In this document: positions 1 through 7,061 of the stretch, piece after piece
Layout of the letters: the number at the start of each line of letters is the position of its first letter
Position numbering within the stretch: the stretch's first letter is position 1
Origin: an uncultured Prevotella sp.
GTDB taxonomy: Bacteria > Bacteroidota > Bacteroidia > Bacteroidales > Bacteroidaceae
Assembly: GCA_934230685.1 (NCBI GenBank)
Contig: CAKQFF010000033.1
Coordinates: 1 to 13,868 of the forward strand
Direction of reading: 5' to 3'
Length of the DNA: 13,868 nucleotides
The notes under the pieces: model-generated
What the model was told of the DNA's origin: nothing
The model's input: only the letters and a program-made list of their open reading frames with translations
Databases searched by the model: none
Made by a program: the position numbers and the translations under genes

Positions 1-70
1 GATGTAGCGCAGTTGGTAGCGCACTACGTTCGGGACGTAGGGGTCGCAAGTTCGAATCTTGTCATCCCGA
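1..70 (+). tRNA. tRNA-Pro (anticodon CGG), 5' end cut by window edge
   Basis: A nearly complete tRNA cloverleaf reads from the first base. The D stem GCGC pairs 7-10 with 19-22. The anticodon stem CTACG/CGTAG pairs 24-28 with 36-40 around the loop TTCGGGA, so the anticodon is CGG at 31-33, which reads proline CCG codons. The T arm GCAAG-TTCGAAT-CTTGT is at 46-62, and the 3' acceptor strand CATCCCG is at 63-69 with discriminator A70. The 5' acceptor strand starts at its fourth base (GATG), so three bases (expected CGG) lie outside the window. No CCA is encoded after A70, so it must be added after transcription. Confidence 0.97.
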
Positions 71-75
71 CAGAA

Positions 76-114
76 AAGGGGTTAAAGTGTTGCACAACAA
101 CATTTTAACCCCTT
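76..114 (+). terminator. Hairpin after tRNA-Pro, probable terminator
   Basis: A 17-bp stem pairs 76-92 with 98-114, with one G-T wobble (87/103) and a 5-nt loop CACAA. It starts six bases after the tRNA. No clean T-tract follows on the plus strand (GTCGCTTT), so it could also serve as a 3' processing or stability element. On the minus strand the arm is followed by TTTTCTG, which may allow termination in both directions. Confidence 0.7.
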
Positions 115-148
115 GTCGCTTTAATAACAATCGTAAATTAGTTTCCTT

Positions 149-1945
149 ATGACAAAAAACAAACAAATCATAGCCGACCGCCTTGCTGCTTTGCGCGAGG
201 AGATGCGCCGTGAGAATCTGTCTGCATTCATTTTCCCGAGTTCCGACCCGCACATGAGTGAGTATGTTCCTTCGCGTTGGGAGGGAAGAAAGTGGATTTC
301 TGGTTTCGATGGATCTGCTGGCACTGCTGTTGTCACTTTGCATTCTGCCGCATTGTGGACTGACTCCCGCTACTTCATAGCTGCCGAGGAACAGCTTGAA
401 GGCACTGAGTTCCAACTCATGCGCGAGCGTGTAGACAGCACTCCTTCTATTCCCGAGTGGATATCACGCGAGTTGCATGATGGTGACTCTACAGAGATAG
501 GTGTCGACGGTATGTGTATGCCTCTTGCCGAGGCTGAAGAGATGAAGGCTGCATTGCGCCGTCTTGGTGGCATAACAATGCGCACAAATCTTGATATTCT
601 CGACCGTGTGTGGACCGATCGTCCTTCAGTGCCTCTCAATCCTGTGGAGATTCATCCTATGGAGTTTGCAGGAGAGTCGGTAGCAGACAAGCTTTCGCGC
701 ATTCGTCATGAACTCCTGCGCCTTGGTGCTGGCGGTATGCTTATGACCCAGCTCGACGATATAGCATGGACATTGAACCTTCGTGGCACTGATGTACACT
801 GCACTCCTGTGTTTGTGGCTTGGCTTATCGTTGCTGAGGATACGGCTGTGCTTTTCATAAAAGACGAGAAGCTGTCGCCTGAGGTTAAGGATTATCTGCA
901 CAATGAGGGCATTGCCATTGACGACTACGACAATATCATCGATGCTCTCAACTCTTATGATGGCTACTCTCTGCTCATCGACCCTGCTACAACCAACTGC
1001 ACACTTGCACAGTTGCGTGGCAATTTCAATGCTGTGAATGCTCCCTCGCCTGTGCCTGCAATGAAGGCTATAAAGAATAAGGTGGAGTGTGACGGCTATC
1101 GCAATGCAATGCTACGTGATGGTGTGGCTTTGGTTAAGTTCTTGAAATGGCTTGATGAGGCTGTGCCTCATGGCAAGGAGACAGAGTTGTCGGTAAGTGA
1201 GAAGTTGCGCCAGTTGCGTTCAGAACAGAAGCTGTTCCGCGACATATCTTTCGATACTATTGCTGGATATGAGGAGCATGGAGCCATTGTTCACTATGAG
1301 CCTACTCCTGATACTGATGTGCCTTTGCGTCCGGAAGGATTCCTGTTGCTTGACAGTGGCGCTCAATACAGCGACGGAACAACAGATATAACACGCACAA
1401 TACAGCTCGGTCCGGTTTCCGATCTTCACCGACGTGTGTATACTCTTGTTCTTAAGGGGCATCTTTCATTGCAGAATCTCTGTTTTCCACGAGGTGCTGC
1501 CGGCACTCAACTTGATGCTGTGGCACGTACTGCAATGTGGCGTGAGGGAATGAACTTCATGCATGGCACTGGTCATGGTGTGGGTTCTTACCTTAGTGTG
1601 CATGAGGGTCCTCACCAGATACGTCAGGAATATCGTCCTGCTCCGATGCTTGAGGGCATGACTGTCACCGATGAGCCTGGTCTTTATCTTGCAGGCAAGT
1701 TCGGCGTGCGCATAGAGAATGTCTTGCTCACAGTGCCTTACATGACAACTGAGTTTGGTAGCTTCCTGCGTTTCGAACCGCTTACTCTCTGTCCTATCGA
1801 CACTCAGCCGATATTGGTGGAAATGCTTACAGTAGAAGAGCGCCAGTGTCTTAATGCTTATCATGAAATGGTATATCAGCGTCTCGCACCGCTGCTCGAC
1901 TCGGATGAGCGCGAATGGCTGGCGGGGAAGACTGAGGCGATATAA
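149..1945 (+). CDS. pepP: Xaa-Pro aminopeptidase (M24B, three-domain aminopeptidase P)
   Basis: This 598-aa metallopeptidase is expected to remove N-terminal residues that precede proline, in the cytoplasm. The C-terminal pita-bread domain carries the full M24 dinuclear metal site: Asp402 (in LLLDSG), Asp413 (in TTDIT), His476 (in HGTGHGVG), Glu509 (in TDEPG) and Glu523 (in RIENV). The N-terminal half (about 1-310) has two creatinase-like domains, including the WTDSRY segment near residue 70. The length and three-domain layout match the longer eukaryote-like APP1 type rather than the roughly 440-aa E. coli enzyme. The ATG at 149 gives a standard N-terminus. No Shine-Dalgarno is seen, which is usual in Bacteroidetes. 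The tRNA terminator lies upstream, so the gene probably has its own promoter in 115-148, but I cannot identify a convincing one. Exact substrate preference is unknown. Confidence 0.95.
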   Translation: MTKNKQIIADRLAALREEMRRENLSAFIFPSSDPHMSEYVPSRWEGRKWISGFDGSAGTAVVTLHSAALWTDSRYFIAAEEQLEGTEFQLMRERVDSTPSIPEWISRELHDGDSTEIGVDGMCMPLAEAEEMKAALRRLGGITMRTNLDILDRVWTDRPSVPLNPVEIHPMEFAGESVADKLSRIRHELLRLGAGGMLMTQLDDIAWTLNLRGTDVHCTPVFVAWLIVAEDTAVLFIKDEKLSPEVKDYLHNEGIAIDDYDNIIDALNSYDGYSLLIDPATTNCTLAQLRGNFNAVNAPSPVPAMKAIKNKVECDGYRNAMLRDGVALVKFLKWLDEAVPHGKETELSVSEKLRQLRSEQKLFRDISFDTIAGYEEHGAIVHYEPTPDTDVPLRPEGFLLLDSGAQYSDGTTDITRTIQLGPVSDLHRRVYTLVLKGHLSLQNLCFPRGAAGTQLDAVARTAMWREGMNFMHGTGHGVGSYLSVHEGPHQIRQEYRPAPMLEGMTVTDEPGLYLAGKFGVRIENVLLTVPYMTTEFGSFLRFEPLTLCPIDTQPILVEMLTVEERQCLNAYHEMVYQRLAPLLDSDEREWLAGKTEAI

Positions 1946-1992
1946 GAGTTTAAGGCTTTTTTTGCAAAGTAACATCAATACTGAATAAGACT

Positions 1993-2910
1993 ATGGTACA
2001 ATTGAAGGACAGATATATACGTTTCGACTGGGCAATCAAGCGACTGCTCCGTCAGAAAGCCAACTTCGGAGTTTTGGAGGGCTTCCTTACCGTTTTCATT
2101 GGTGAGGAGGTGAAGATTGTCGAGATATTGGAGAGCGAGGGTAATCAACAGCGTGAGGACGATAAGTTCAACCGTGTTGACATAAAAGCCAAGAACTCGA
2201 AGGGCGAGATAATAATAGTAGAGATACAGAACACGAGCGAGCTTTATTATCTTGAGCGCATACTTTACGGTGTGGCAAAGGCCATAACAGAGCACATTAA
2301 CCTAGGTGACACCTACCGTGAGGTGAAGAAAGTCTACTCGATAAGCATCCTGTACTTCGACCTCGGGCGCGGTTCTGACTACCTGTATGTAGGGCAGAAT
2401 AATTTTGTTGGTGTACACACAAAGGACCACCTTATAATTAGTGCAAAAGAAGAAGGGGCAATAGTACAGAAATATCCATCAGAAATATTTCCAACGTATT
2501 ATCTCGTGCGTGTGAACAACTTCAACGAAGTGGCAAAGTCGCCGCTTGAGGAGTGGATGCAGTATCTTAAGAATGGGGTGATAAGCGAACATCCCAAGGC
2601 TCCTGGTCTGAGCGAGGCGCGCCAGAAGTTGCAGTACTATTCCATGACGGACGCAGAGCGCTACGCCTACGATGAGCACATAAACGCAGTGATGATTCAG
2701 AATGATGTGCTCGGCAACGCACGACAAGAAGGACTTGAGGAGGGTCGTGCTGAGGGTCGTGCTGAGGGTCGTGCTGAAGGTCGTGCTGAAGGCGAACTTA
2801 GTAAGAGTCAGGAAATAGCTCGGAATCTTTTGGGATTCGGAATGCCAGTACCTCAGATAATGCAGGCTACAGGCCTGACTCAGAAACAGATAGAACAGTT
2901 GGAAAAGTAA
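1993..2910 (+). CDS. Rpn-family / PD-(D/E)XK nuclease family putative transposase
   Basis: This 305-aa protein has the Bacteroidetes Rpn-like layout. The N-terminal segment FDWAIKRLLR is at 11-20. The nuclease core is Asp63 (RVDIKAK) followed by GEIIIVEIQ, with Glu77 and Gln79 as the E-x-Q variant of the E-x-K motif. The central region ends near residue 215. After residue 245 comes a charged low-complexity stretch in which the unit E-G-R-A is repeated four times (residues 250-265). A short helical tail ends in PQIMQATGLTQKQIEQL, similar to tails of mobile-element-associated Rpn proteins. Family members have DNA endonuclease activity that promotes RecA-independent recombination, and some are reported in phage defence. 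The gene starts 47 bp after pepP with no terminator between, so it may be cotranscribed. The role here is inferred from family only. Confidence 0.88.
   Translation: MVQLKDRYIRFDWAIKRLLRQKANFGVLEGFLTVFIGEEVKIVEILESEGNQQREDDKFNRVDIKAKNSKGEIIIVEIQNTSELYYLERILYGVAKAITEHINLGDTYREVKKVYSISILYFDLGRGSDYLYVGQNNFVGVHTKDHLIISAKEEGAIVQKYPSEIFPTYYLVRVNNFNEVAKSPLEEWMQYLKNGVISEHPKAPGLSEARQKLQYYSMTDAERYAYDEHINAVMIQNDVLGNARQEGLEEGRAEGRAEGRAEGRAEGELSKSQEIARNLLGFGMPVPQIMQATGLTQKQIEQLEK
2740..2787 (+). repeat. 12-bp in-frame tandem repeat inside the Rpn gene
   Basis: Four consecutive 12-bp units GAGGGTCGTGCT (the fourth begins GAA) occupy 2740-2787, with a half unit GAAGGC after them. Each unit encodes E-G-R-A. 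Because the unit is a multiple of three, gain or loss of copies changes protein length without a frameshift. Units 1-3 are identical, which suggests recent slippage or expansion. Confidence 0.95.
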
Positions 2911-2945
2911 TATTGCCCTCGGACTTTTGACTCCTTGCTTTATAT

Positions 2946-2984
2946 GAAAAAGCGTACAACTTCATAGAGCTGTACGCTTTTTTC
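2946..2984. terminator. Bidirectional intrinsic terminator between convergent genes
   Basis: The arm AAAAAGCGTACA (2947-2958) pairs with TGTACGCTTTTT (2971-2982) across a 12-nt loop. The arm ends in T6 on the plus strand and T5 on the minus strand. It lies between the stop of the Rpn gene (2910) and the stop of the convergent flavodiiron gene (3011), so it can end both transcripts. Confidence 0.92.
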
Positions 2985-3010
2985 GTGTATTATAATCCCA
3001 AATATTCTCC

Positions 3011-4213
3011 TTAACTCTTCAGCAACGCCTCTGCCATAGCCTTGCCCAATGCCTCGCAAGCCTCAGTAGAGTCGGCGTTCAGACTCTGCTTTATTTCTGC
3101 AGGAGTGCCAACAAGCTCGAATTTCAGTTTGCTGTCATTCCATTCCAAAATCTTCTTGACTGTCTGTCCTGCCCATGTGAACGAGCCGAACACTCCGAGC
3201 AAATGGTTCTTGATGCCACGTGCGGCAAGCTCGGAGAGTAGTGTCTCCATAGGAGGATAGAGTCCGTTGTTGTAGGTAGGAGCACCAAGGACAAGACCTT
3301 TGTACTTGAATACGTCGCTCAAGATGTAGGAGTGGTTGGAGCGCGACACGTCGTGCATAACGATGTTCTTCACACCGGCAATGCTTGCAGCGCGTGCTAT
3401 AACCTCGGCTCCTTGTTCTGTGTTGCCGTACATAGAACCGTAGCAGATGACGAGTCCCGGTTCTGTCTGATAGAGACTCATGCGGTTGTATTCGGCTATA
3501 ACGCGGCTGATGTGCTCGTGCCATACGGGTCCGTGGGTAGAGCAAATGTAGTCGATCTGCACTCCGGCGAGCTTCTTAAGGGCCTGCTGAACGGGTACGC
3601 CATATTTGCCAACGATGTTGGAATAGTAGCGCTGCATCTCTGACCAGAAGATGTCACAGTTCATTTCTGAATCAAGGAATGCTCCAGAGAGAGCACCGAA
3701 GCAACCGAAAGCGTCGCCCGAGAAGAGTACATTTGTTGTGGTGTCGAGTGTAGCCATTGTCTCGGGCCAGTGTACCATAGGAATCATGGTGAACTGCAAC
3801 TCATGCTTTCCGAGCGAGAGAGTGTCGCCATTGTTAACCTCAACGATTTCGTCAGCCGACTCACCTACGTGGTAGTAACCACGCACCATGTCGAATGTCT
3901 TCTTGTTGCCCACGATTTTAGCCTCAGGATAATATTTCTTTATCAAGGCCAATGAGCCGCTGTGGTCAGGCTCCACGTGGTTTACTATGATATAGTCGAT
4001 AGGACGGTCGCCTATTACCGAGCGCACGTTGTTGAGGAACTGCTGGAAGAAGTCGACCTCAACTGTGTCGATGAGTGCTATTTTCTCGTCGACGATGATG
4101 TAGGAGTTATAGCTAACGCCATAGGGTAGGGGCCACAGATTCTCGAAGATGTGCTTGTGGCGGTCGTTCACACCCACATAGTGGATGCCTTGTGTAATCT
4201 CAGAATTTTTCAT
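3011..4213 (-). CDS. Flavodiiron protein (FprA-type A flavoprotein)
   Basis: This 400-aa flavodiiron protein would reduce O2 to water or NO to N2O in the cytoplasm, using electrons from rubredoxin or a similar donor. The N-terminal metallo-beta-lactamase domain holds the diiron ligands: the H-x-E-x-D-H motif at 79-84 (NHVEPDHSGS), His148 (MVHWPE), Asp167 (SGDAFGCFG) and His227 (STHGPVW). The C-terminal flavodoxin domain starts near 254 with the FMN phosphate loop YGSMYGNTE. No rubredoxin or flavin-reductase extension is fused. An open frame extends 33 codons further upstream, but the start at 4213 is preferred: its ATG overlaps the TGA of the upstream kinase as ATGA, and the family N-terminus fits. 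It is the last gene before the terminator at 2946-2984. Whether O2 or NO is the main substrate cannot be read from sequence. Confidence 0.95.
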   Translation of the reverse strand: MKNSEITQGIHYVGVNDRHKHIFENLWPLPYGVSYNSYIIVDEKIALIDTVEVDFFQQFLNNVRSVIGDRPIDYIIVNHVEPDHSGSLALIKKYYPEAKIVGNKKTFDMVRGYYHVGESADEIVEVNNGDTLSLGKHELQFTMIPMVHWPETMATLDTTTNVLFSGDAFGCFGALSGAFLDSEMNCDIFWSEMQRYYSNIVGKYGVPVQQALKKLAGVQIDYICSTHGPVWHEHISRVIAEYNRMSLYQTEPGLVICYGSMYGNTEQGAEVIARAASIAGVKNIVMHDVSRSNHSYILSDVFKYKGLVLGAPTYNNGLYPPMETLLSELAARGIKNHLLGVFGSFTWAGQTVKKILEWNDSKLKFELVGTPAEIKQSLNADSTEACEALGKAMAEALLKS

Positions 4214-5139
4214 TGCTGTAATGTTTTGCCAAAGTCCTTTGATATATAATTGAAAATGTCCTTGCAGCAGTCGGCTGAGAAAGCCGCTGCGCAGTCGATA
4301 AGTCGGTCCCAAGTCTGCTCGTCGAGTCCGCGCTCGATGTCGTCGCGTGTCACTCCGTACTTTATCATTCCGTAGATAAGTCCGGCGTTGAAGTTGTCGC
4401 CCGCGCCGATTGTGCTCACCGTCTTTGTGGCTGGCATGGGATATTCCTTGTGGAAACCTCCGTCGGAGAATACGCTGACGGGATTAGGTCCGTCGGTATA
4501 AACAAGACGCTTGCAGTAGAATGATGTCTCTGCACGATAGACGCGCTCGGCTGAGTCCTTCTTGTAGATTTCCATAAAGTCCTCGCGCGAGCCTCTCACT
4601 ATGTCGGCAAACTCAAGGTTGTCGATAAGGTTGGGCGTTATCTTCAGCACGTCGTTGCGGTGGGCCGGACGGTAGTTTACGTCGTAGTAGATTATGGCTC
4701 CACGGTTGCGCGCATATTCCAGGAGTCCTGCCACTTGTGGACGTAGCGATGGGTTGACGGCATAGAACGAGCCAAACACCACGATGTCGTCGTGGTTGAT
4801 TTCGGGATAGGTGAAATCCATGTGGTCGTGGTTCTGGTCGCGGTAGAATATATAGTCGGCATTGTTGTTCTCGTCGAGGAAGGCGAGAGAAATGGGCGAC
4901 TTTATTTCGGGATAGACGTTGATGTCGGAAGTGTCTACACCATTCTCCTTGAGGAATGCTCTCACGTATTCGCCCACTCGGTCGTTGCCTGTCTCGGATA
5001 TGAATGTGGTCTTCACTCCGGCTCTGCCCAGCGACACAATGCCATTGAAGGTGGAGCCGCCTGGAACTGCCTCTATTGGTTTGCCGTCCTTGAAGATAAT
5101 GTCGAGTACGGTTTCGCCGATACCTATTACTTTTCGCAT
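4210..5139 (-). CDS. PfkB-family carbohydrate kinase (fructokinase-like)
   Basis: This 309-aa ribokinase-fold kinase is expected to phosphorylate a sugar or nucleoside at the expense of ATP. The first PfkB signature region is visible as GIGETVLDII at 6-15 and PGGSTFN at 27-33, with SLGRAG just after, where the substrate binds. The second signature is STIGAGDNFNAG, with the GAGD anion hole at 245-248 and Asp248 as probable catalytic base. Length fits fructokinases of this family. The substrate is uncertain: fructose is the best guess from overall resemblance, but ribose, adenosine or 2-keto-3-deoxygluconate kinases share these motifs. Its TGA overlaps the ATG of the flavodiiron gene by 4 bp, so the two are probably translationally coupled. 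The gap to upstream rsmD is 59 bp. Confidence 0.9.
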   Translation of the reverse strand: MRKVIGIGETVLDIIFKDGKPIEAVPGGSTFNGIVSLGRAGVKTTFISETGNDRVGEYVRAFLKENGVDTSDINVYPEIKSPISLAFLDENNNADYIFYRDQNHDHMDFTYPEINHDDIVVFGSFYAVNPSLRPQVAGLLEYARNRGAIIYYDVNYRPAHRNDVLKITPNLIDNLEFADIVRGSREDFMEIYKKDSAERVYRAETSFYCKRLVYTDGPNPVSVFSDGGFHKEYPMPATKTVSTIGAGDNFNAGLIYGMIKYGVTRDDIERGLDEQTWDRLIDCAAAFSADCCKDIFNYISKDFGKTLQQ

Positions 5140-5198
5140 AAACTTTGTATTATTTGTGTAATTTGTTTCTTTACGGTTCTGATTTATTAAGGAGTGTG

Positions 5199-5744
5199 CT
5201 ATTCTGCTTCGGGCTTGCGGAACAGCGAGAAGTTAACGCTTCCGTAGGCGCGGTGCTCCACGAATCCCGGCACATCGCTGAAGTCGTTGTGCTTGCCATG
5301 CTCAAACACAAGCAGTCCGCCTGGTGCGAGCATGTCCTTCTGAAGGATGAGTTGCGGTATGGTGGGCAATTCGGGCAGAGCGTAGGGGGGATCGGCGAAG
5401 ATTAGATCGAACTGTTGCTTGCACGACTTGATGAAGCGGAACACGTCGCCTCGTATGAGTATGTTGTCGTCTGCGTCTATCTTCTTCATGCACTCGCGTA
5501 TGAAGGCTGCGTGGTCGCGGTCCATCTCCACGCTTATCACCGGCTTGCATCCGCGCGACAGCAGTTCGAGCGAGATGCTGCCCGTGCCGGCAAATAGGTC
5601 GAGGGCGCGTGCCCCCTCCATGTCTATGTAGCCATTGATAACGTTGAAGATGTTCTCTTTGGCAAAGTCGGTGGTGGGTCGAGCCTTAAACGAGCGTGGA
5701 ATGTCGAAATGGCGTCCCTTGTATATTCCTGTTATTATTCTCAT
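5199..5744 (-). CDS. rsmD: 16S rRNA (guanine(966)-N2)-methyltransferase RsmD
   Basis: This 181-aa SAM-dependent methyltransferase would modify G966 of 16S rRNA during small-subunit assembly. The N-terminus MRIITGIYKGR and the following RPTTDFAKENIFNV are typical of RsmD. The SAM loop is DLFAGTGS at 49-56, with an acidic residue at the next strand (SVEMD). The catalytic N6/N2-amine motif is DPPY at 118-121. The open frame continues 43 codons upstream, but that part overlaps the preceding gene and does not resemble the family, so the ATG at 5744 is chosen. The start lies five bases after the TAG of the DUF3822 gene, so the two are one transcription unit. The length is normal for the family. Confidence 0.95.
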   Translation of the reverse strand: MRIITGIYKGRHFDIPRSFKARPTTDFAKENIFNVINGYIDMEGARALDLFAGTGSISLELLSRGCKPVISVEMDRDHAAFIRECMKKIDADDNILIRGDVFRFIKSCKQQFDLIFADPPYALPELPTIPQLILQKDMLAPGGLLVFEHGKHNDFSDVPGFVEHRAYGSVNFSLFRKPEAE

Positions 5745-5749
5745 CGTTT

Positions 5750-6499
5750 CTAAATGGTTATGTTCCTTATGTTCTTTATAAATCGGCGCAGCTCCTTGAT
5801 AAGTGCCTCGTGTCCGGTAATCGAGCCGGCAAGACACAGCACGTCGGTGCGCTTCATGCCGAGTGTCTGCCACACATTTAATATATAGTATACGGCATCG
5901 GGAGTTAGTGTCACTTCAAATGAGCTGCAAAATCTTACACGTCCCTTGCGGAATGCGCACACGTCGATGCGGCGGTCGTGGAAATAGCAGAACAGCTTCT
6001 CCTGGAATCCACCGTAGGAATGTCGGCAGAACTCCACGAGTACGGGGGCGAGCAATGGCATGAACTGCACTGTGCGGAATGTCTCTGTCAGCACAAACGA
6101 TAGGTCTTTGCCCACGGCATAGGCTGCCACTACATTAATCTGTGGTATGGGTGTGCCCACCACGTTGTCGTCCTTGTATTGCGAGTTGGCGTGGTGGTAG
6201 AGTATGGGCATTGCCTCCTCGTCGTATTCCTCAGCAGGGATAAGCAGCAATGGAGTGTCTACATACACGGTGGCGGTGTCGAATACGGGGTGGTGTTGCG
6301 ACGTGGCTGCAGAGGTCTGACGCTCTGGTGCGGTCTGCGTCTTCAGTATGTGGCATTCGGCAAGAGCCTGCCTGAGGTTGGCTGCCACGGCAATGCCCGA
6401 CTTCATGTTGTATTGCTCGAAGTCGGTTTGTCCCTCAATCACGGTGTTGGGTGCCGTGAACGTGATTGTGGTGCGTGTGATGCGTATTGTTATCTTCAT
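5750..6499 (-). CDS. DUF3822 family protein
   Basis: This 249-aa protein resembles DUF3822, a family of unknown function found in Bacteroidetes and commonly next to rsmD. Features seen: a beta-rich start (MKITIRITRTTITF), a segment VYVDTPLLLIPAEEYDEE near 95-115 that is characteristic of the family, NVVAAYAVGKDL near 145, and a C-terminal part ending in LCLAGSITGHEALIKELRRF. I recall an actin/ASKHA-like fold being suggested for this family, but no catalytic residues can be assigned here. The ATG at 6499 is chosen over an alternative start 24 codons upstream, because the extension is Thr-rich, unlike the family, and would overlap the upstream gene. There is no signal peptide or membrane segment, so it is probably cytoplasmic. 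Tight spacing to rsmD suggests coexpression. Confidence 0.85.
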   Translation of the reverse strand: MKITIRITRTTITFTAPNTVIEGQTDFEQYNMKSGIAVAANLRQALAECHILKTQTAPERQTSAATSQHHPVFDTATVYVDTPLLLIPAEEYDEEAMPILYHHANSQYKDDNVVGTPIPQINVVAAYAVGKDLSFVLTETFRTVQFMPLLAPVLVEFCRHSYGGFQEKLFCYFHDRRIDVCAFRKGRVRFCSSFEVTLTPDAVYYILNVWQTLGMKRTDVLCLAGSITGHEALIKELRRFIKNIRNITI

Positions 6500-6524
6500 A
6501 TATGTGCGATAGGTGTCTCTGTTT

Positions 6525-7001
6525 TTATTCCCAGTTTCCGCTGTTGTCGTTGGGTGTGGAAAGGTCGCCAATTTTCAGTCCGGGGAAACATCCTGAGGCA
6601 TCGGCGGCAATAGTCATGTTGCGCACGGAGTTGGCGTCGAGTCCTCGCAGATACTCGTCGTAGGTGGCTGAGCATTCCATTACTGGCACTGTGCGTCCCG
6701 ACTTGGTGGTTACTGATGAGGCTTCAAGATGAAAGCGGCGGCGTCCTGAGTAGGGGATGTATTGTGTTGAGTCTGCCATGTAGCCGCTGTCGATGAGTGT
6801 GCGCAGTTGTCCGGTGTAGGCATTATGGTCGTGTCGGTAGCGTTCGGCTGCGGAGCGTATGGTAATGAGCCGTTGCTTCACGCTCGCCTCACGTTGGGCA
6901 CATTGTTGCTCAAAGTGGATAGGCGAGTAGACGCTTCTCACGCAGAGCACAATAAGCACGCACACTACTATGGACAACAGAATATTGATTTTCTTCATCA
7001 T
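6525..7001 (-). CDS. Hypothetical membrane-anchored protein (pilin-like topology)
   Basis: No named family is assigned. The 158-aa product begins MMKKIN and has one hydrophobic segment at about residues 7-22, then SPIHFEQQ and a helical stretch QREASVKQRLITIRSAAERYRHD, followed by a short domain ending in NSGNWE. This resembles small Bacteroidetes proteins that have one N-terminal helix and a conserved R-L-x-x-I-R-x-A-x-x-x-Y pattern, with a pilin- or pseudopilin-like outline. That likeness is topological only: no prepilin peptidase site is evident. The start may be 7001 or the next codon at 6998. A TTG at 7010 is less likely because it lies inside the TAACTTTG box. The 25-bp gap to DUF3822 suggests cotranscription with it and rsmD. 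Confidence 0.75.
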   Translation of the reverse strand: MMKKINILLSIVVCVLIVLCVRSVYSPIHFEQQCAQREASVKQRLITIRSAAERYRHDHNAYTGQLRTLIDSGYMADSTQYIPYSGRRRFHLEASSVTTKSGRTVPVMECSATYDEYLRGLDANSVRNMTIAADASGCFPGLKIGDLSTPNDNSGNWE

Positions 7002-7007
7002 AAAATG

Positions 7008-7015
7008 CAAAGTTA
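7008..7015 (-). promoter_or_regulatory. Candidate -7 box TAACTTTG before the 7001 gene
   Basis: On the minus strand TAACTTTG (plus strand CAAAGTTA) matches the Bacteroidetes -7 consensus TAnnTTTG and sits 6 bp before the ATG. No TTTG is found 19-21 bp upstream, so the -33 half is weak and the transcript would be almost leaderless. It may provide an internal start for the hypothetical-DUF3822-rsmD genes. Confidence 0.4.
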
Positions 7016-7061
7016 ATAATTTTTTCCGACACGCTCTTTTTCTATTTGCCGCTTGTTGTCG

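Noticed and set aside
1466..1978. 170-codon minus-strand open frame opposite the aminopeptidase
   Set aside because: It is a shadow of the M24 catalytic domain, which has all metal ligands on the plus strand. No motif is seen in the antisense product.
4214..4312. 33-codon extension of the flavodiiron protein
   Set aside because: It overlaps the end of the kinase gene and is not part of the family's N-terminus. The ATG at 4213 overlapping the kinase stop is the better start.
5745..5873. 43-codon extension of RsmD
   Set aside because: It overlaps the end of the DUF3822 gene and does not resemble the RsmD N-terminus, which starts at MRIITG.
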